Source of the DNA: Clostridiales bacterium UBA4039
Lineage (GTDB): Bacteria; Bacillota; Clostridia; Lachnospirales; Vallitaleaceae
Reading direction: 5' to 3'
Assembly (NCBI GenBank): GCA_002382805.1
Contig: DGAD01000037.1
Location: 1-64,000, forward strand
DNA length: 64,000 nt
Part shown: one piece after another, positions 43,158-52,366 of the stretch
Numbering within the stretch: the first letter of the stretch is position 1
Layout of the letters: every line of letters starts with the position of its first letter
The notes under the pieces: model-generated
Told to the model about the DNA's origin: nothing
Seen by the model: the letters and a program-made list of their open reading frames with translations, nothing else
The model's database searches: none
Position numbers and translations under genes: made by a program

Positions 43158-44363
43158 ATGGTAACCAATGAGCGTTTGCTTTATACAACTAATCTTCTCA
43201 GCGAAACACTTCCCGATGAGTTTATGAATGAACGTCAGCTACTTTCTATTGGTATTGATCCGCATCATCAGTTTCTAATCTTGCAGCTTATTTTAGGCAA
43301 TACGTTAAAGTCACATATCAATAGTCTAAATCCTGATTCTGCTAACGAATGGAAAAGCCAGCTACATCAAATCATGGTTAAGCATTTTTCCCCTCATGTT
43401 TTATGCTTTTTAAACTTACAACCCTTTACACGTACCGTTGTATTATCTATTGACCCTTCTCAGTCACTCTCTCAAGTCAAGGCTGAGTTTGGGCAACGCT
43501 TTATCGCATTGTCCAAAGAGCTTCATAGCGTATATCAATATGATATCACCGGATGCTTTGGCTCTATTGTATCCAATTATTTTCAAATCGGCTCTTCCTA
43601 TAAAAAAGCCCGCTTATTACAAGAATATCATTTTATTATCGGATTGGGACACTGTATTTTCTTTGATGATCCTCGACATACCGATGAATATTCGCTGGTC
43701 GAATATAAATACGTCCATCACTTTGAGTCCTTGTTTGAAGATAAACAGTGGATTCAAATGCTTGAATTATTAAACACAATTAAGCATGCCTTAGTTCAGA
43801 ATATGGTCAACGATTCAAAGGTTACTTATATTTACAAAGAAATCTTTTCCATCACGATTCGTCAACTATTTGACCAACTGGATGACTACAAACAAGAAAT
43901 TGAAAAGCTAAATACCGGAATCATTATGTTTGATCATCTCTTTGATGATATTGAGCAGGTTAATCAATATTACTTAGAGGTTATACATCGCATCACTAAG
44001 CAAGTTCCTAGTGAACATATGCACCTTCACATCAAGAAAGCTTTAAACCTTATTCATCAACATTATATGGAAGATATTTCTTTGATTTATCTAGCGGATG
44101 CGTTAAATATTTCCACCGCATACCTCTCTCGTCTTTTTAAGCAAGAGGTTGATATGAACTTTAAAGAATATCTTACTCGCTATCGAATAAGCAAAGCCAA
44201 AGACCTCTTGGATAAGGGTTCTTTGGCTATTAAGGATATTGCTTATCATGTAGGTTACAGCTCCCCTACACAATTTGCAAGGGTTTTTAAACAAGTCGAA
44301 GGTATTAAGCCATCTCAATACCGTCAAGTTCTTAAAAATAAAGGGAATGATCCGTTTTTATAA
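43158..44363 (+). CDS. AraC-family regulator beside the uxa operon
   Basis: This 401-residue protein has a long N-terminal region (about 1-285) with no recognised cupin, and a C-terminal AraC DNA-binding domain (about 290-395). The DNA-binding half has two helix-turn-helix units: SLIYLADALNISTAYLSRLF and AIKDIAYHVGYSSPTQFARV. Divergence from uxaB with a 150-base shared control region implies control of hexuronate genes, most likely by activation (inference). The start follows TATGGAGG. The N-terminal part could alternatively respond to a phosphorelay partner, as in YesN-like proteins, but no receiver motif is visible. Confidence 0.86.
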   Translation: MVTNERLLYTTNLLSETLPDEFMNERQLLSIGIDPHHQFLILQLILGNTLKSHINSLNPDSANEWKSQLHQIMVKHFSPHVLCFLNLQPFTRTVVLSIDPSQSLSQVKAEFGQRFIALSKELHSVYQYDITGCFGSIVSNYFQIGSSYKKARLLQEYHFIIGLGHCIFFDDPRHTDEYSLVEYKYVHHFESLFEDKQWIQMLELLNTIKHALVQNMVNDSKVTYIYKEIFSITIRQLFDQLDDYKQEIEKLNTGIIMFDHLFDDIEQVNQYYLEVIHRITKQVPSEHMHLHIKKALNLIHQHYMEDISLIYLADALNISTAYLSRLFKQEVDMNFKEYLTRYRISKAKDLLDKGSLAIKDIAYHVGYSSPTQFARVFKQVEGIKPSQYRQVLKNKGNDPFL

Positions 44364-44373
44364 CTCCTATATT

Positions 44374-45231
44374 TTATAGTTCCAAAAAAATGGATTTTTT
44401 TTCTATATCATCGGCTACTTCTGACATAATCTCGGACAGCATTTTTTCATTAAGATTTAATGCTTTTGCACCTTCTGAAAAAAATTCATATGCTAAGCCG
44501 TCAATGCCAATATGAATTCCCATCATCATAATCAAGCTATCGGCAACATGAGTAATGTAGACAAGCTTTGGATTAATGGACGCTTCTTTGGGATGATGAT
44601 GTGTTGCAATCACTTCGACAAGCTCATCTGGAAGATTCCATTTCTCTGCGACTTTCGCTCCGATCTGTCCATGATTAAATCCAAGGACTTCTTCTTCTGC
44701 ATCTATAAAGGTATATCCTTTTTCCACAAGGCTATTGATTTCTTGATATGCATCTGCTACGTATTGATCAAGTACAACTTTTCCAATATCTCTTAACAGA
44801 CCTGCTGTATAAGCTTGGTCTACTTTTTTATAACCGACTTTTTTTGCGACAGCTCGCGTCATTATTGCAGAAATTTGTGATTGCTTCCACAGCGCTTCTT
44901 TTTCAAGGGCGTAGCCGGGTAGCTCTTTTTCCATGAATTTACCAATAACTGTGGTTAAAACCATTGTTCTAACCGCTTCAAACCCTAACAAAACAGCTGC
45001 TTCTCGTACGGTTTCAATATCACGTCGACCGTGATAGAAGGCTGAATTTGCTAATTGCAAAATCTTTGCCGTAAGGCCTTGGTCTTTGATAATTTCTTCT
45101 TCTAACTCCTTGGCACCTGCTTCTGGATTCTTTGTGATTTCCATAATGCGAATTATCGTCTGGGGAAATGGCGGTATCTCTTGAACCCGACTAATGATTT
45201 CCTCCATCGTCAATGCCTTGTTATCTTCCAT
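44374..45231 (-). CDS. HDOD domain protein
   Basis: This 285-residue protein is a single HDOD domain (about 10-210), related to HD-GYP but lacking hydrolase function. Blocks are LTAKILQLANSAFYHGRRDI, AAVLLGFEAVRTMVLTT, RDIGKVVLDQY and FNHGQIGAKVAEKW. HDOD proteins act in signalling and DNA-damage or motility pathways by protein binding. The start at 45231 (MEDNKAL) follows GAAAGGGGAAATAT; a longer reading lacks a site. It starts 16 bases after the radical-SAM stop. Confidence 0.85.
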   Translation of the reverse strand: MEDNKALTMEEIISRVQEIPPFPQTIIRIMEITKNPEAGAKELEEEIIKDQGLTAKILQLANSAFYHGRRDIETVREAAVLLGFEAVRTMVLTTVIGKFMEKELPGYALEKEALWKQSQISAIMTRAVAKKVGYKKVDQAYTAGLLRDIGKVVLDQYVADAYQEINSLVEKGYTFIDAEEEVLGFNHGQIGAKVAEKWNLPDELVEVIATHHHPKEASINPKLVYITHVADSLIMMMGIHIGIDGLAYEFFSEGAKALNLNEKMLSEIMSEVADDIEKKSIFLEL

Positions 45232-45247
45232 ATATTTCCCCTTTCTA

Positions 45248-45955
45248 TCAACCGACTCCAAAGTCTGTATTATTCCATAAAATGTCGCATTGTTCGTCTT
45301 GATCTAGCCATCCATATGTATTTTTAAACCACTCTACTAAAGACGGATCTTGAATAATCTTTGTCGAATTATTGACATATACATTCACCGTAAAATGTTC
45401 AAAATGCTGTTTTGCCAATGTGATATCTTGCTCTATCTGCTTTTTAGTCTGTCCATTGATTCCAACCATCAAGCACACTGAATCAACATATTTTTTTAGT
45501 TCATCCACGGTTACATGTCCAAAACCTTTGTTTAAAACATTTTCTCGAAAATCATAATCAAAGGTCTCTAAACCTGTTTTTACCGTAACTTTGACGCCAA
45601 AAAATTCGCGCATACGCTGTATATGTTTCCTGTATATCCAATGAGCTTCAAAAAATACATGCTGTATATGCTTGTCTTTAACACATTGCTTTAGTGCATC
45701 TAAAGTTTCTTGCGGCAATTCAAAGACATTGCCGGAATTAATCACTTCTAAAACCCCATATTCACCGGTCACTTGGCGGATAGCTTTCATATTTACTTTG
45801 TGATTAGACACTTGGTCCTTGGAATTATCTTCAATATAATCGCAAAACGCACACTTTCCCCATCGACAAGAGTCTCCCTTTAATAAAAGAATCTCTCGCT
45901 TTATCTTATTTGTTATCTTACTATATCTTTCCACTGAATCCAACCTTTTTTTCAA
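45248..45955 (-). CDS. radical SAM protein, candidate queuosine-salvage lyase
   Basis: This radical-SAM protein of up to 235 residues has an unusual cluster motif, CRWGKCAFC (C-x4-C-x2-C instead of C-x3-C-x2-C). Other blocks are VLEVINSGNVFELP, VKTGLETFDYDFRENVLNKG and SVCLMVGINGQTKKQIEQD. The start is non-ATG. TTG at 45955 has a poor site, TTG at 45943 is possible, and GTG at 45934 has AAGG nine bases upstream, so the true length is 228-235. It is divergent from a queuosine-precursor transporter under a preQ1 riboswitch, which suggests QueL-like or RaSEA-like queuosine chemistry. The assignment is inference from context. Confidence 0.65.
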   Translation of the reverse strand: MKKRLDSVERYSKITNKIKREILLLKGDSCRWGKCAFCDYIEDNSKDQVSNHKVNMKAIRQVTGEYGVLEVINSGNVFELPQETLDALKQCVKDKHIQHVFFEAHWIYRKHIQRMREFFGVKVTVKTGLETFDYDFRENVLNKGFGHVTVDELKKYVDSVCLMVGINGQTKKQIEQDITLAKQHFEHFTVNVYVNNSTKIIQDPSLVEWFKNTYGWLDQDEQCDILWNNTDFGVG

Positions 45956-45992
45956 TCCTATCTATAATTTTCTTCTTCAATCTATCAACCTC

Positions 45993-46021
45993 TTGTTTTT
46001 TCTTCGATTATCAGTTATAAT
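45993..46021 (+). promoter_or_regulatory. promoter of the queuosine-precursor transporter
   Basis: TTGTTT (45993-45998) and a perfect TATAAT (46016-46021) have 17-base spacing. Transcription would start near 46028, ten bases before the riboswitch. Confidence 0.6.
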
Positions 46022-46037
46022 CATGACTGCTATAAAA

Positions 46038-46080
46038 GCCGCAGTTCGTAACCATCCTGCGAAATCAAAACTAGGAGGAG
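46038..46080 (+). promoter_or_regulatory. preQ1-I riboswitch
   Basis: A 5-base stem CGCAG/CTGCG (46040-46044 with 46057-46061) encloses a 12-base loop containing GTAACC. An A-rich tail then leads to CTAGGAGG (46071-46078). The order stem, GTAACC loop, AAATCAAAA tail and pairing element that includes the ribosome-binding site closely matches the T. tengcongensis preQ1-I aptamer (loop GUAACC, tail AACAAAACAAGG). Ligand binding would hide the AGGAGG site for the downstream transporter, giving translational repression. Confidence 0.75.
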
Positions 46081-46087
46081 AAAAATT

Positions 46088-46807
46088 ATGAGTAACCTAA
46101 CCATTTTTATTTTATTTGCCTTTATTAACTTTGGGCTCATTGCGCTGGTTTTTCGTTTTTTTGGAAAAACCGGAATCTTAAGCTATATCATCTTAAGTGT
46201 TATTGCTGCCAATATGCAAGTTAACAAAGGTATTATCTTTGATCTAGGCTTCACCGAGCTTGAAGCCACACTTGGTAATGTCATGTTTGCCGGAATTTTT
46301 TTAGCGACGGATTTACTTAATGAAAAGTATGGTTATCACGCTGCTAAAAAAGCTGTCACCCTGTCTATCGTTGCCAACCTTTCCTTTGTACTAATCATGT
46401 TTATATCTACATTATACCATGGTTTAGATTATAGTGAACCCTATAATCATGCACTGGAGTTATTTTTTTCCATTAATGGCGGCACATTAAAAGCCGTTCT
46501 GGTTGGAAACCTAGTATACTTTATCAGCCAAAGTCTCGATGTTTTTATCTATGATAAGATAAAGTCTTGGAATAGCGAGAAAAAAACCTTATGGATACGT
46601 AATAACGGCTCCACCCTTTTATCTCAGCTTGTAGACACCATTCTCGTTAGCTTTGGATTTGCCCTTGTAGGAATCTTCCCATTAGATCTTGTAGGTTCTA
46701 TGATTATTACAACGTTAGTCATTAAATATGTGGCTGCAATTGTTGACACACCTTTTTTATACATTATGAATCAAATCAAGGCACCTGAGTCTCACGACAT
46801 ATTCTAA
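46088..46807 (+). CDS. yhhQ: queuosine precursor transporter (YhhQ/VUT family)
   Basis: This 239-residue membrane protein has about 6-7 hydrophobic helices. The family block GNVMFAGIFLATDLLNEKYGYHAAKKAV and the C-terminal TLLSQLVDTILVSFGFAL (Asp in helix) are characteristic of COG1738. Members import preQ0 or preQ1 for tRNA queuosine synthesis. The preQ1-I riboswitch directly upstream makes this assignment firm at family level. It is monocistronic with a bidirectional terminator downstream. Confidence 0.93.
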   Translation: MSNLTIFILFAFINFGLIALVFRFFGKTGILSYIILSVIAANMQVNKGIIFDLGFTELEATLGNVMFAGIFLATDLLNEKYGYHAAKKAVTLSIVANLSFVLIMFISTLYHGLDYSEPYNHALELFFSINGGTLKAVLVGNLVYFISQSLDVFIYDKIKSWNSEKKTLWIRNNGSTLLSQLVDTILVSFGFALVGIFPLDLVGSMIITTLVIKYVAAIVDTPFLYIMNQIKAPESHDIF

Positions 46808-46855
46808 GTGAACCTAAGCAACACGATTGCTTTATCGCGAAGCGATATTGTTCAC
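46808..46855. other. three-way-junction-like inverted repeats after yhhQ
   Basis: GTGAAC (46808-46813) pairs with GTTCAC (46850-46855). Two hairpins lie inside: GCAA/TTGC (46818-46821 with 46827-46830) and ATCGC/GCGAT (46834-46838 with 46842-46846). It begins at the base after the stop codon. The function is unknown; the stems are short. Confidence 0.3.
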
Positions 46856-46882
46856 GGTAAGAATGCGTCCTTGAGTACAAGC

Positions 46883-46917
46883 AAAAAAATGCAACCTCGT
46901 TAGAGGTTGCATTTTTT
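46883..46917. terminator. bidirectional terminator between yhhQ and the GH2 gene
   Basis: TGCAACCTC (46890-46898) and GAGGTTGCA (46903-46911) form a 9-base stem with a 4-base loop, flanked by AAAAAAA on the left and TTTTTT on the right. It can therefore stop transcription from both directions. The GH2 stop lies four bases away. Confidence 0.9.
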
Positions 46918-46920
46918 GTG

Positions 46921-49900
46921 CTATCCGATAAATCCTTCTGTCGAGACAAACGTTTTATCCATCGACTCTTTGGTATCACCGATAAATATTTTATCAACTT
47001 CATCAAAGGTTAATTGGGCAAGTGTCTCTGATTTAACCCTTCCTATGTAATCTATTAAACTCTTTTTAAACCACTTGACTTCCACATGCTCTGATTGTTG
47101 CTCCACAGGCAAGCTTGTAATCATTAAGCGCCCACGTCCCACTTGTGCCGCTATAAGATTTGTTAATCGATGGTTATAATAGAAGTTAGGTGTCACTTCA
47201 ATCATTGGCGTAATCTCTGACGGCAAATGATCCACACTAAAGTTAAACGAATCTTCCAACAGGTGATACCACTGGTAATTGGTATAATGATCTGAAGGAA
47301 AGTATCTTAATTGTTCCGGTTGTTTAAAGTAAAAACCATATGAACCTTCACTATTAAAAAACACAGGACTCCAAAAGACCGGATTAAAGCGATCATCATA
47401 GACTTTCTTATCTATAAAGCTGTCTTTGTTCGCCATCAGCAAAACATTTTTTCCATCTTCAAGCATTTTTTTTACGTTTGGATTCCATGCACTGACACAA
47501 TGGATGTCATGCTGATGCGCCAGCAGTTCAATATCCGTATTTTCAATCTCTGGATAAACCCATAGATTCCAACTATTGCTATAATTCGTTCCTAAGATCT
47601 CTACTGTCATGGTCAATGCCTTGGGACTATCTATATCCGACAAGTCAACATTGTCTGTCTGCCCAATCCATTGTAAGGTCCCCGCTTCGATGGTAACATT
47701 CTCAAACGTTCCTTGTGCATATATATGTTGAGGTGCTTTTAATGTCCAACGGATATCCATTCCTTCCATTGCTTCAAATCGACTTTGACGAATATAGATA
47801 TCAGTCAAGAATAAATCCGTCGATTTTATTATACGTTTTTCCGTTTTTATCAGTGGAACAACATCATTGCAAAAAGCACGAAAGGCTTCTTCACTGATGA
47901 CACCTTTTGAGTTCCAAAAAGCGTCCAGTACGCCTACCGTTGCACTACACTGCCCCGGAAAATCTTGGATGCCAAGCATTTGAAAACCGCCAAAATGCTC
48001 CGTTCGTAAAAAAGATTCTATCTCTTCTTTATACATACGTGCTGCAAAGATTCCAGAAGCTTGTACAAATTGCTCGATTTTATGATCTAATCCTTTTTGC
48101 TTCAAATCATTTTCAATCACCTTAAGATTTTGCGGGTATAAATTCCCCGTATATTGGCTTATTTCTCTTATATTGGGATAAACACAAAACTGTCCGGCTT
48201 CGTGAGAGATAAGAGGAATCTTTCGCCCGTCAACGGCTTCTTTATATGTTGTCATTAACGTCTCGCCCATGGACTGGATAAAGCGATTCCCACGCATCCC
48301 ATGTGTGTCTGCTTCCACCGAGATAAAAATATCATCGCAAGGATCAAGAGGGCGGTCATAATTGGCTGTTAATGTATAAAGAATGTCCGGTCGAAGCGCT
48401 TTTAAAGGTCTAATTGCATCATGAAGCAACTGATGGTCCCCCCTTAACTCATTCCCATTGCAATAGATACAAAAAGATGGGTGGTTCCCATAGCGTTCAA
48501 TGATTCGTCTCCCTTCTAAAGGGATGAAGGTATAATGCTCTGGGTATTGTCCTGTACCTATAAACCACTCATCTAGCCAAATAGGCCCTTCAATCTGCAA
48601 ATAAATCCCACATCGATCCGCAGCCACAAATGCTGCCTCCGGTGGACAGTTCGAGTGAAATCTTAGGTGATTCATTCCATATGCTTTAACAACCTTCATG
48701 ATCCGCATCCAATAAGCTTCATCACACGGAGGATATCCGGTTAAGGGATGGACCACGCATTCTAGATTACCTCGCAAAAACATTTTATGTCCATTTAAAA
48801 GCATATCGCGTCCTTGTTGCTGCAGTTTACGAAAACCAAAAGAGATACTTGTTCTTTCTTCTTCCAGCTCAATATGTAAGCGATATAGCTTTGGATTCCA
48901 TTCATTCCATGGTTCAACCGGAGCCTCTATAACCAGTTCATGTTCAAAGTACGTCGTCTCGGCTCCACACGCGACAGTCTTTTCCAACGTAGCTACTACA
49001 TTCTCACTATCATCGTGAGTAATACAGTACTTAAGTCTATGGTTTTGGCTTGGCATGCCTTCTCGGGTATCTTTTTGATTAATCTTACCTTTAACGGTCA
49101 CTGTTTGTTTCTTGGCATCTGCAAAAATCATGACTTGATCCATATATAGGTTTTGACTTGCCTTAAGTTCAATCGCCCCTACCATTCCATTCCACAACGT
49201 CTGCGTCTCATTGGTATACGAATGCCCATATAGACCAAGATGATATGGATCGCGATTATCAAGCATGACTGTCAAGCGATGTGTTTGGCCCGGTTTTATA
49301 AAAGCTGTCAAATCATATTCATGCGCTCCGATAAGGCTCTTAATTGTGCCGACAAATTGATTGTCAATCCATACCTTAGATGCCATCATTACTCTTTCCA
49401 TCGAAAAGACAACACGTTGATTGTTCCACCCCTTTGGCACCGTCACCATCTTTTGATACCAACAAGCCCCCACATAGTCATATCTTGCCTTTAGACTTCG
49501 AACTGACTCCGGTGTCAATGTTTGCTCCGGATTCAGAGCTTTTCCTATGCCATTTTCACATAGCGTACCTGGTAACATTAAGGTATCTGCACTAAAGCGC
49601 TCTTGAAACCATGTCTCTACTTCTCCCATATCTTGAGGGTCTAATTGATACTGCCACTTCCCTTTTAAAGAAATGGTCTTCTCATTTTTTTCTAAAACTT
49701 GTACAAGGACAGATATACATTGTGCACGGTTAACAGGCTTATGGCGCTGATATCCCTCCCAAAGCCAACCGAGTCTTTTAGCTTTTTCTTCACATGCATC
49801 CATCCCTAACTCTCTAAAACCAGCCATAGCTATCCCACGAATAACCATGCTTATAAGTTCGCCTCCCGTTAGCCCATCATCCGGTCTAAAGCGTTGGTCT

Positions 49901-50886
49901 GGCGTCGTATCTGGGTCAATGATATTGGCATCAATCGCTTTTTGAACACTTCCCGAATCAAATTCATAGCGATATATATCACAATATTTTCCTGTATACC
50001 CCCTTGAAGCGGGTCCTTTGATCGCTTTAAAAAAAACATATAAAAACTGTGCCCGAGGCATCTCATCAAAAGGGTGAAAAAACTTAACACAAGGATCAAG
50101 TAACCCTCTATGCATGGCTTTTTTTAATACTTCTTCATATTCTATTCCCTGACAATCTATATATGGCAGTTCTGGAAGATCTGTTGTAAGCACCGGTGCC
50201 TCTTCTTTTTGTGTTGGGAGAATACTCTCTTGTGGTCTAAGACTTTCATCCGGCTCCCATAGAGGCATAAATCGATTGCTTATTTTTTCTCTAAGACCAG
50301 GTATATTTTGACGAATGATGTCCTTAGCAATAAACTCTGCTATCAGCATACCACCATAATCATTAGTATGGGCTGCATTTTGAATGTATTGAAGCAAGTA
50401 CTGCCCCCATGCCCCAAAATTAGTTAACGGATTATAAGACATCCTTGCCTCTTGTCCAAGTAACGATACATAGACCGAATTATCTTCTCGTGCCGGTTTT
50501 CCCATAATCGGAATATATGCTCCCACATGGGTATAAAATGAATGTACACATACCTCTCGCGGCTTAACATGAATGTCACGTAGGACAAGATTACGCCGTC
50601 CCGTGTATAGGTGTACACCATGAACCCCCTTACTTTTGCCTTCAATTGTTACCGTTACTTTGTAGTTCCCCTTTTCTTTAACTTTTGCTCTAAAGCGCAA
50701 AGGGTAACGCTCCTTGGACACTGAATCAGCTATCCATCCTGCTGTCGCTTTAAAAAAATCCCCATTTTTTTCCAACGGTTGATCTAAAGGAATAAACCCA
50801 TAGCCCTTGGCCTCATTATACAGATCATCAACATGAACCAAGATTCCATCGCCTTGCTCATGTTGGGTAAAAATATACTTTTGCAT
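46921..50886 (-). CDS. glycoside hydrolase family 2 enzyme with internal SLH-like repeats
   Basis: This large protein has 1321 residues. An N-terminal beta domain at about 10-120 resembles the accessory domain of rhamnogalacturonan esterases. Three SLH-like segments follow at about 255-400 (EVLKKAMHRGLLDPCVKFF, AIDANIIDPDTTPDQRF), then the GH2 sugar-binding and immunoglobulin domains (about 410-720). The catalytic barrel has the acid/base Glu in CIYCNGNELRG and the nucleophile in ISHEAGQF. No signal peptide is visible, so internal SLH-like repeats in a cytosolic-looking protein are odd. Family members are beta-galactosidases, glucuronidases or mannosidases. The start follows AGGAGG. Confidence 0.85.
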   Translation of the reverse strand: MQKYIFTQHEQGDGILVHVDDLYNEAKGYGFIPLDQPLEKNGDFFKATAGWIADSVSKERYPLRFRAKVKEKGNYKVTVTIEGKSKGVHGVHLYTGRRNLVLRDIHVKPREVCVHSFYTHVGAYIPIMGKPAREDNSVYVSLLGQEARMSYNPLTNFGAWGQYLLQYIQNAAHTNDYGGMLIAEFIAKDIIRQNIPGLREKISNRFMPLWEPDESLRPQESILPTQKEEAPVLTTDLPELPYIDCQGIEYEEVLKKAMHRGLLDPCVKFFHPFDEMPRAQFLYVFFKAIKGPASRGYTGKYCDIYRYEFDSGSVQKAIDANIIDPDTTPDQRFRPDDGLTGGELISMVIRGIAMAGFRELGMDACEEKAKRLGWLWEGYQRHKPVNRAQCISVLVQVLEKNEKTISLKGKWQYQLDPQDMGEVETWFQERFSADTLMLPGTLCENGIGKALNPEQTLTPESVRSLKARYDYVGACWYQKMVTVPKGWNNQRVVFSMERVMMASKVWIDNQFVGTIKSLIGAHEYDLTAFIKPGQTHRLTVMLDNRDPYHLGLYGHSYTNETQTLWNGMVGAIELKASQNLYMDQVMIFADAKKQTVTVKGKINQKDTREGMPSQNHRLKYCITHDDSENVVATLEKTVACGAETTYFEHELVIEAPVEPWNEWNPKLYRLHIELEEERTSISFGFRKLQQQGRDMLLNGHKMFLRGNLECVVHPLTGYPPCDEAYWMRIMKVVKAYGMNHLRFHSNCPPEAAFVAADRCGIYLQIEGPIWLDEWFIGTGQYPEHYTFIPLEGRRIIERYGNHPSFCIYCNGNELRGDHQLLHDAIRPLKALRPDILYTLTANYDRPLDPCDDIFISVEADTHGMRGNRFIQSMGETLMTTYKEAVDGRKIPLISHEAGQFCVYPNIREISQYTGNLYPQNLKVIENDLKQKGLDHKIEQFVQASGIFAARMYKEEIESFLRTEHFGGFQMLGIQDFPGQCSATVGVLDAFWNSKGVISEEAFRAFCNDVVPLIKTEKRIIKSTDLFLTDIYIRQSRFEAMEGMDIRWTLKAPQHIYAQGTFENVTIEAGTLQWIGQTDNVDLSDIDSPKALTMTVEILGTNYSNSWNLWVYPEIENTDIELLAHQHDIHCVSAWNPNVKKMLEDGKNVLLMANKDSFIDKKVYDDRFNPVFWSPVFFNSEGSYGFYFKQPEQLRYFPSDHYTNYQWYHLLEDSFNFSVDHLPSEITPMIEVTPNFYYNHRLTNLIAAQVGRGRLMITSLPVEQQSEHVEVKWFKKSLIDYIGRVKSETLAQLTFDEVDKIFIGDTKESMDKTFVSTEGFIG

Positions 50887-50961
50887 TATTGGAGCCTCCT
50901 ATTTCCATTAATAGCTGTATTAGTTCTATTATATAGAATTCTCCCTTATATTGTGTATAAT

Positions 50962-50975
50962 ATAATGCGCATTAT
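50962..50975. repeat. 14-base perfect palindrome at the diguanylate cyclase stop
   Basis: ATAATGCGCATTAT is a perfect palindrome overlapping the last codon of the upstream cyclase and lying about 75 bases before the GH2 start. It could be an operator for the GH2 gene or simply part of weak termination. The rest of the 50887-50971 gap has only a weak TATAAT-like box. Confidence 0.25.
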
Positions 50976-52357
50976 GTTAAATTACATGTGTTGTTCCTTC
51001 CATTTTGTTTGGCGCAATATAGTGCTTCATCTGCTTTTTTAAACAATGAATACTTATCATCTGTTTTTGCATATTCTGCAAGTCCTATACTCACTGTCAT
51101 TTTTATTTGATTGGTAAATTCCCGGTTTTCGACAGTTACGCGAAGGTGTTCAGCAACGACTTCACATTGCTTTGCTGTTGTCTCTGGACAGATAACTATA
51201 AACTCTTCGCCGCCCCATCGTCCGACTAAGTCGGATTCTCTTACATTTTCTTGCAGTATTTTTCCAAGCTCAATTAGAATTTCATCTCCGATATCATGAC
51301 CATAGGTGTCATTGATGGTTTTAAAGTAATCAATATCAATCAAAATGATTGAAAAAGAATTCGCATAACGTTTTGCCCTGGCAATTTCTCTGTCCATTAA
51401 TTCTTCTATTTTTCTTCTATTAAATAGCTTTGTCAAGACATCATTATAGCTATATTCTCTAAGAATGTTTAGCTTGATTTCATTATACTTATTTTCTTTT
51501 TCTATTTCTGAAATCTTTTCAGTTTTATCCTGAATAATTCCAATCAATTCAAGAAATTTTTTGTGTAAGTTATCGATTTCATTGATGTTTGATGTATACA
51601 CCTTAAGCGAGTCTATATCCTCCGATGCTGCTATGACATTGGTAAGCTCATTGATAGGTTCTAAAATAGTGTTTGCAATTTTTTTTGTTCCATAATAGTG
51701 AGAAATCATTGAGATAATGAAGATTAACAGGAGAAGTAATTGTATTCCCAACATGAATTGTTTTTTATAATTTGCAATTTTATCAAATTTTTGTTCTAAA
51801 CCATTGCCTTCAATAAGAACAATCGAAGGAATACCTAATTTTTTTATTTCTATCGTATAAATAAAATAATCTTTTGCCTGTATGTTCTCTTTTTGCTTAT
51901 ATACCAAAAGATCATTTGTCGGTTCCGCATACACCAGTTGTTTTTCCTTTGTCGCCACTATTGTGGTTATATCTTTTATTTTATCTGTTGTTAGTGCAAG
52001 GGATGTACAACTATATATACTGTATTGTTTTGACTCGCCTTCAACAGCTTCCATACAATCGCCAATAAAGTCACACCGATAAATATCCACAATATCTTCC
52101 TGAAGATTTTCACCTATAGCTTCATAGCTATTTGTTTGGGCATATTTTTTTGCAATCACCGTATTTAAATAGCCTGTCTGAAACTTTATCTTATTATCGA
52201 GTTCGCTTTCCATCGTTTCTATTATTTGTTGATCTCTTACATGGGACATCTCATTTCCATATATGAAAAAAGTAAAGTACACACCAAAAATAAATGCTAT
52301 GATTGAAATCAAAATGTACATCATTAACTTTTTACTTAAGTATGATTTATAATCCAT
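50972..52357 (-). CDS. membrane-bound diguanylate cyclase
   Basis: This 461-residue protein has a first membrane helix (about 11-33), an extracellular sensor (about 34-205, Cache-like in size), a second helix (about 206-226), a HAMP-like linker (about 228-280), a short coil and a GGDEF domain (about 295-458). The active site reads GRWGGEEFIVI. RESD lies five residues upstream, giving an intact I-site for product inhibition. It starts nine bases after the HD-GYP gene, behind AAGGAG, so synthesis and breakdown of c-di-GMP are encoded in one transcript. Confidence 0.92.
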   Translation of the reverse strand: MDYKSYLSKKLMMYILISIIAFIFGVYFTFFIYGNEMSHVRDQQIIETMESELDNKIKFQTGYLNTVIAKKYAQTNSYEAIGENLQEDIVDIYRCDFIGDCMEAVEGESKQYSIYSCTSLALTTDKIKDITTIVATKEKQLVYAEPTNDLLVYKQKENIQAKDYFIYTIEIKKLGIPSIVLIEGNGLEQKFDKIANYKKQFMLGIQLLLLLIFIISMISHYYGTKKIANTILEPINELTNVIAASEDIDSLKVYTSNINEIDNLHKKFLELIGIIQDKTEKISEIEKENKYNEIKLNILREYSYNDVLTKLFNRRKIEELMDREIARAKRYANSFSIILIDIDYFKTINDTYGHDIGDEILIELGKILQENVRESDLVGRWGGEEFIVICPETTAKQCEVVAEHLRVTVENREFTNQIKMTVSIGLAEYAKTDDKYSLFKKADEALYCAKQNGRNNTCNLT

Positions 52358-52366
52358 CTAGGCTCC

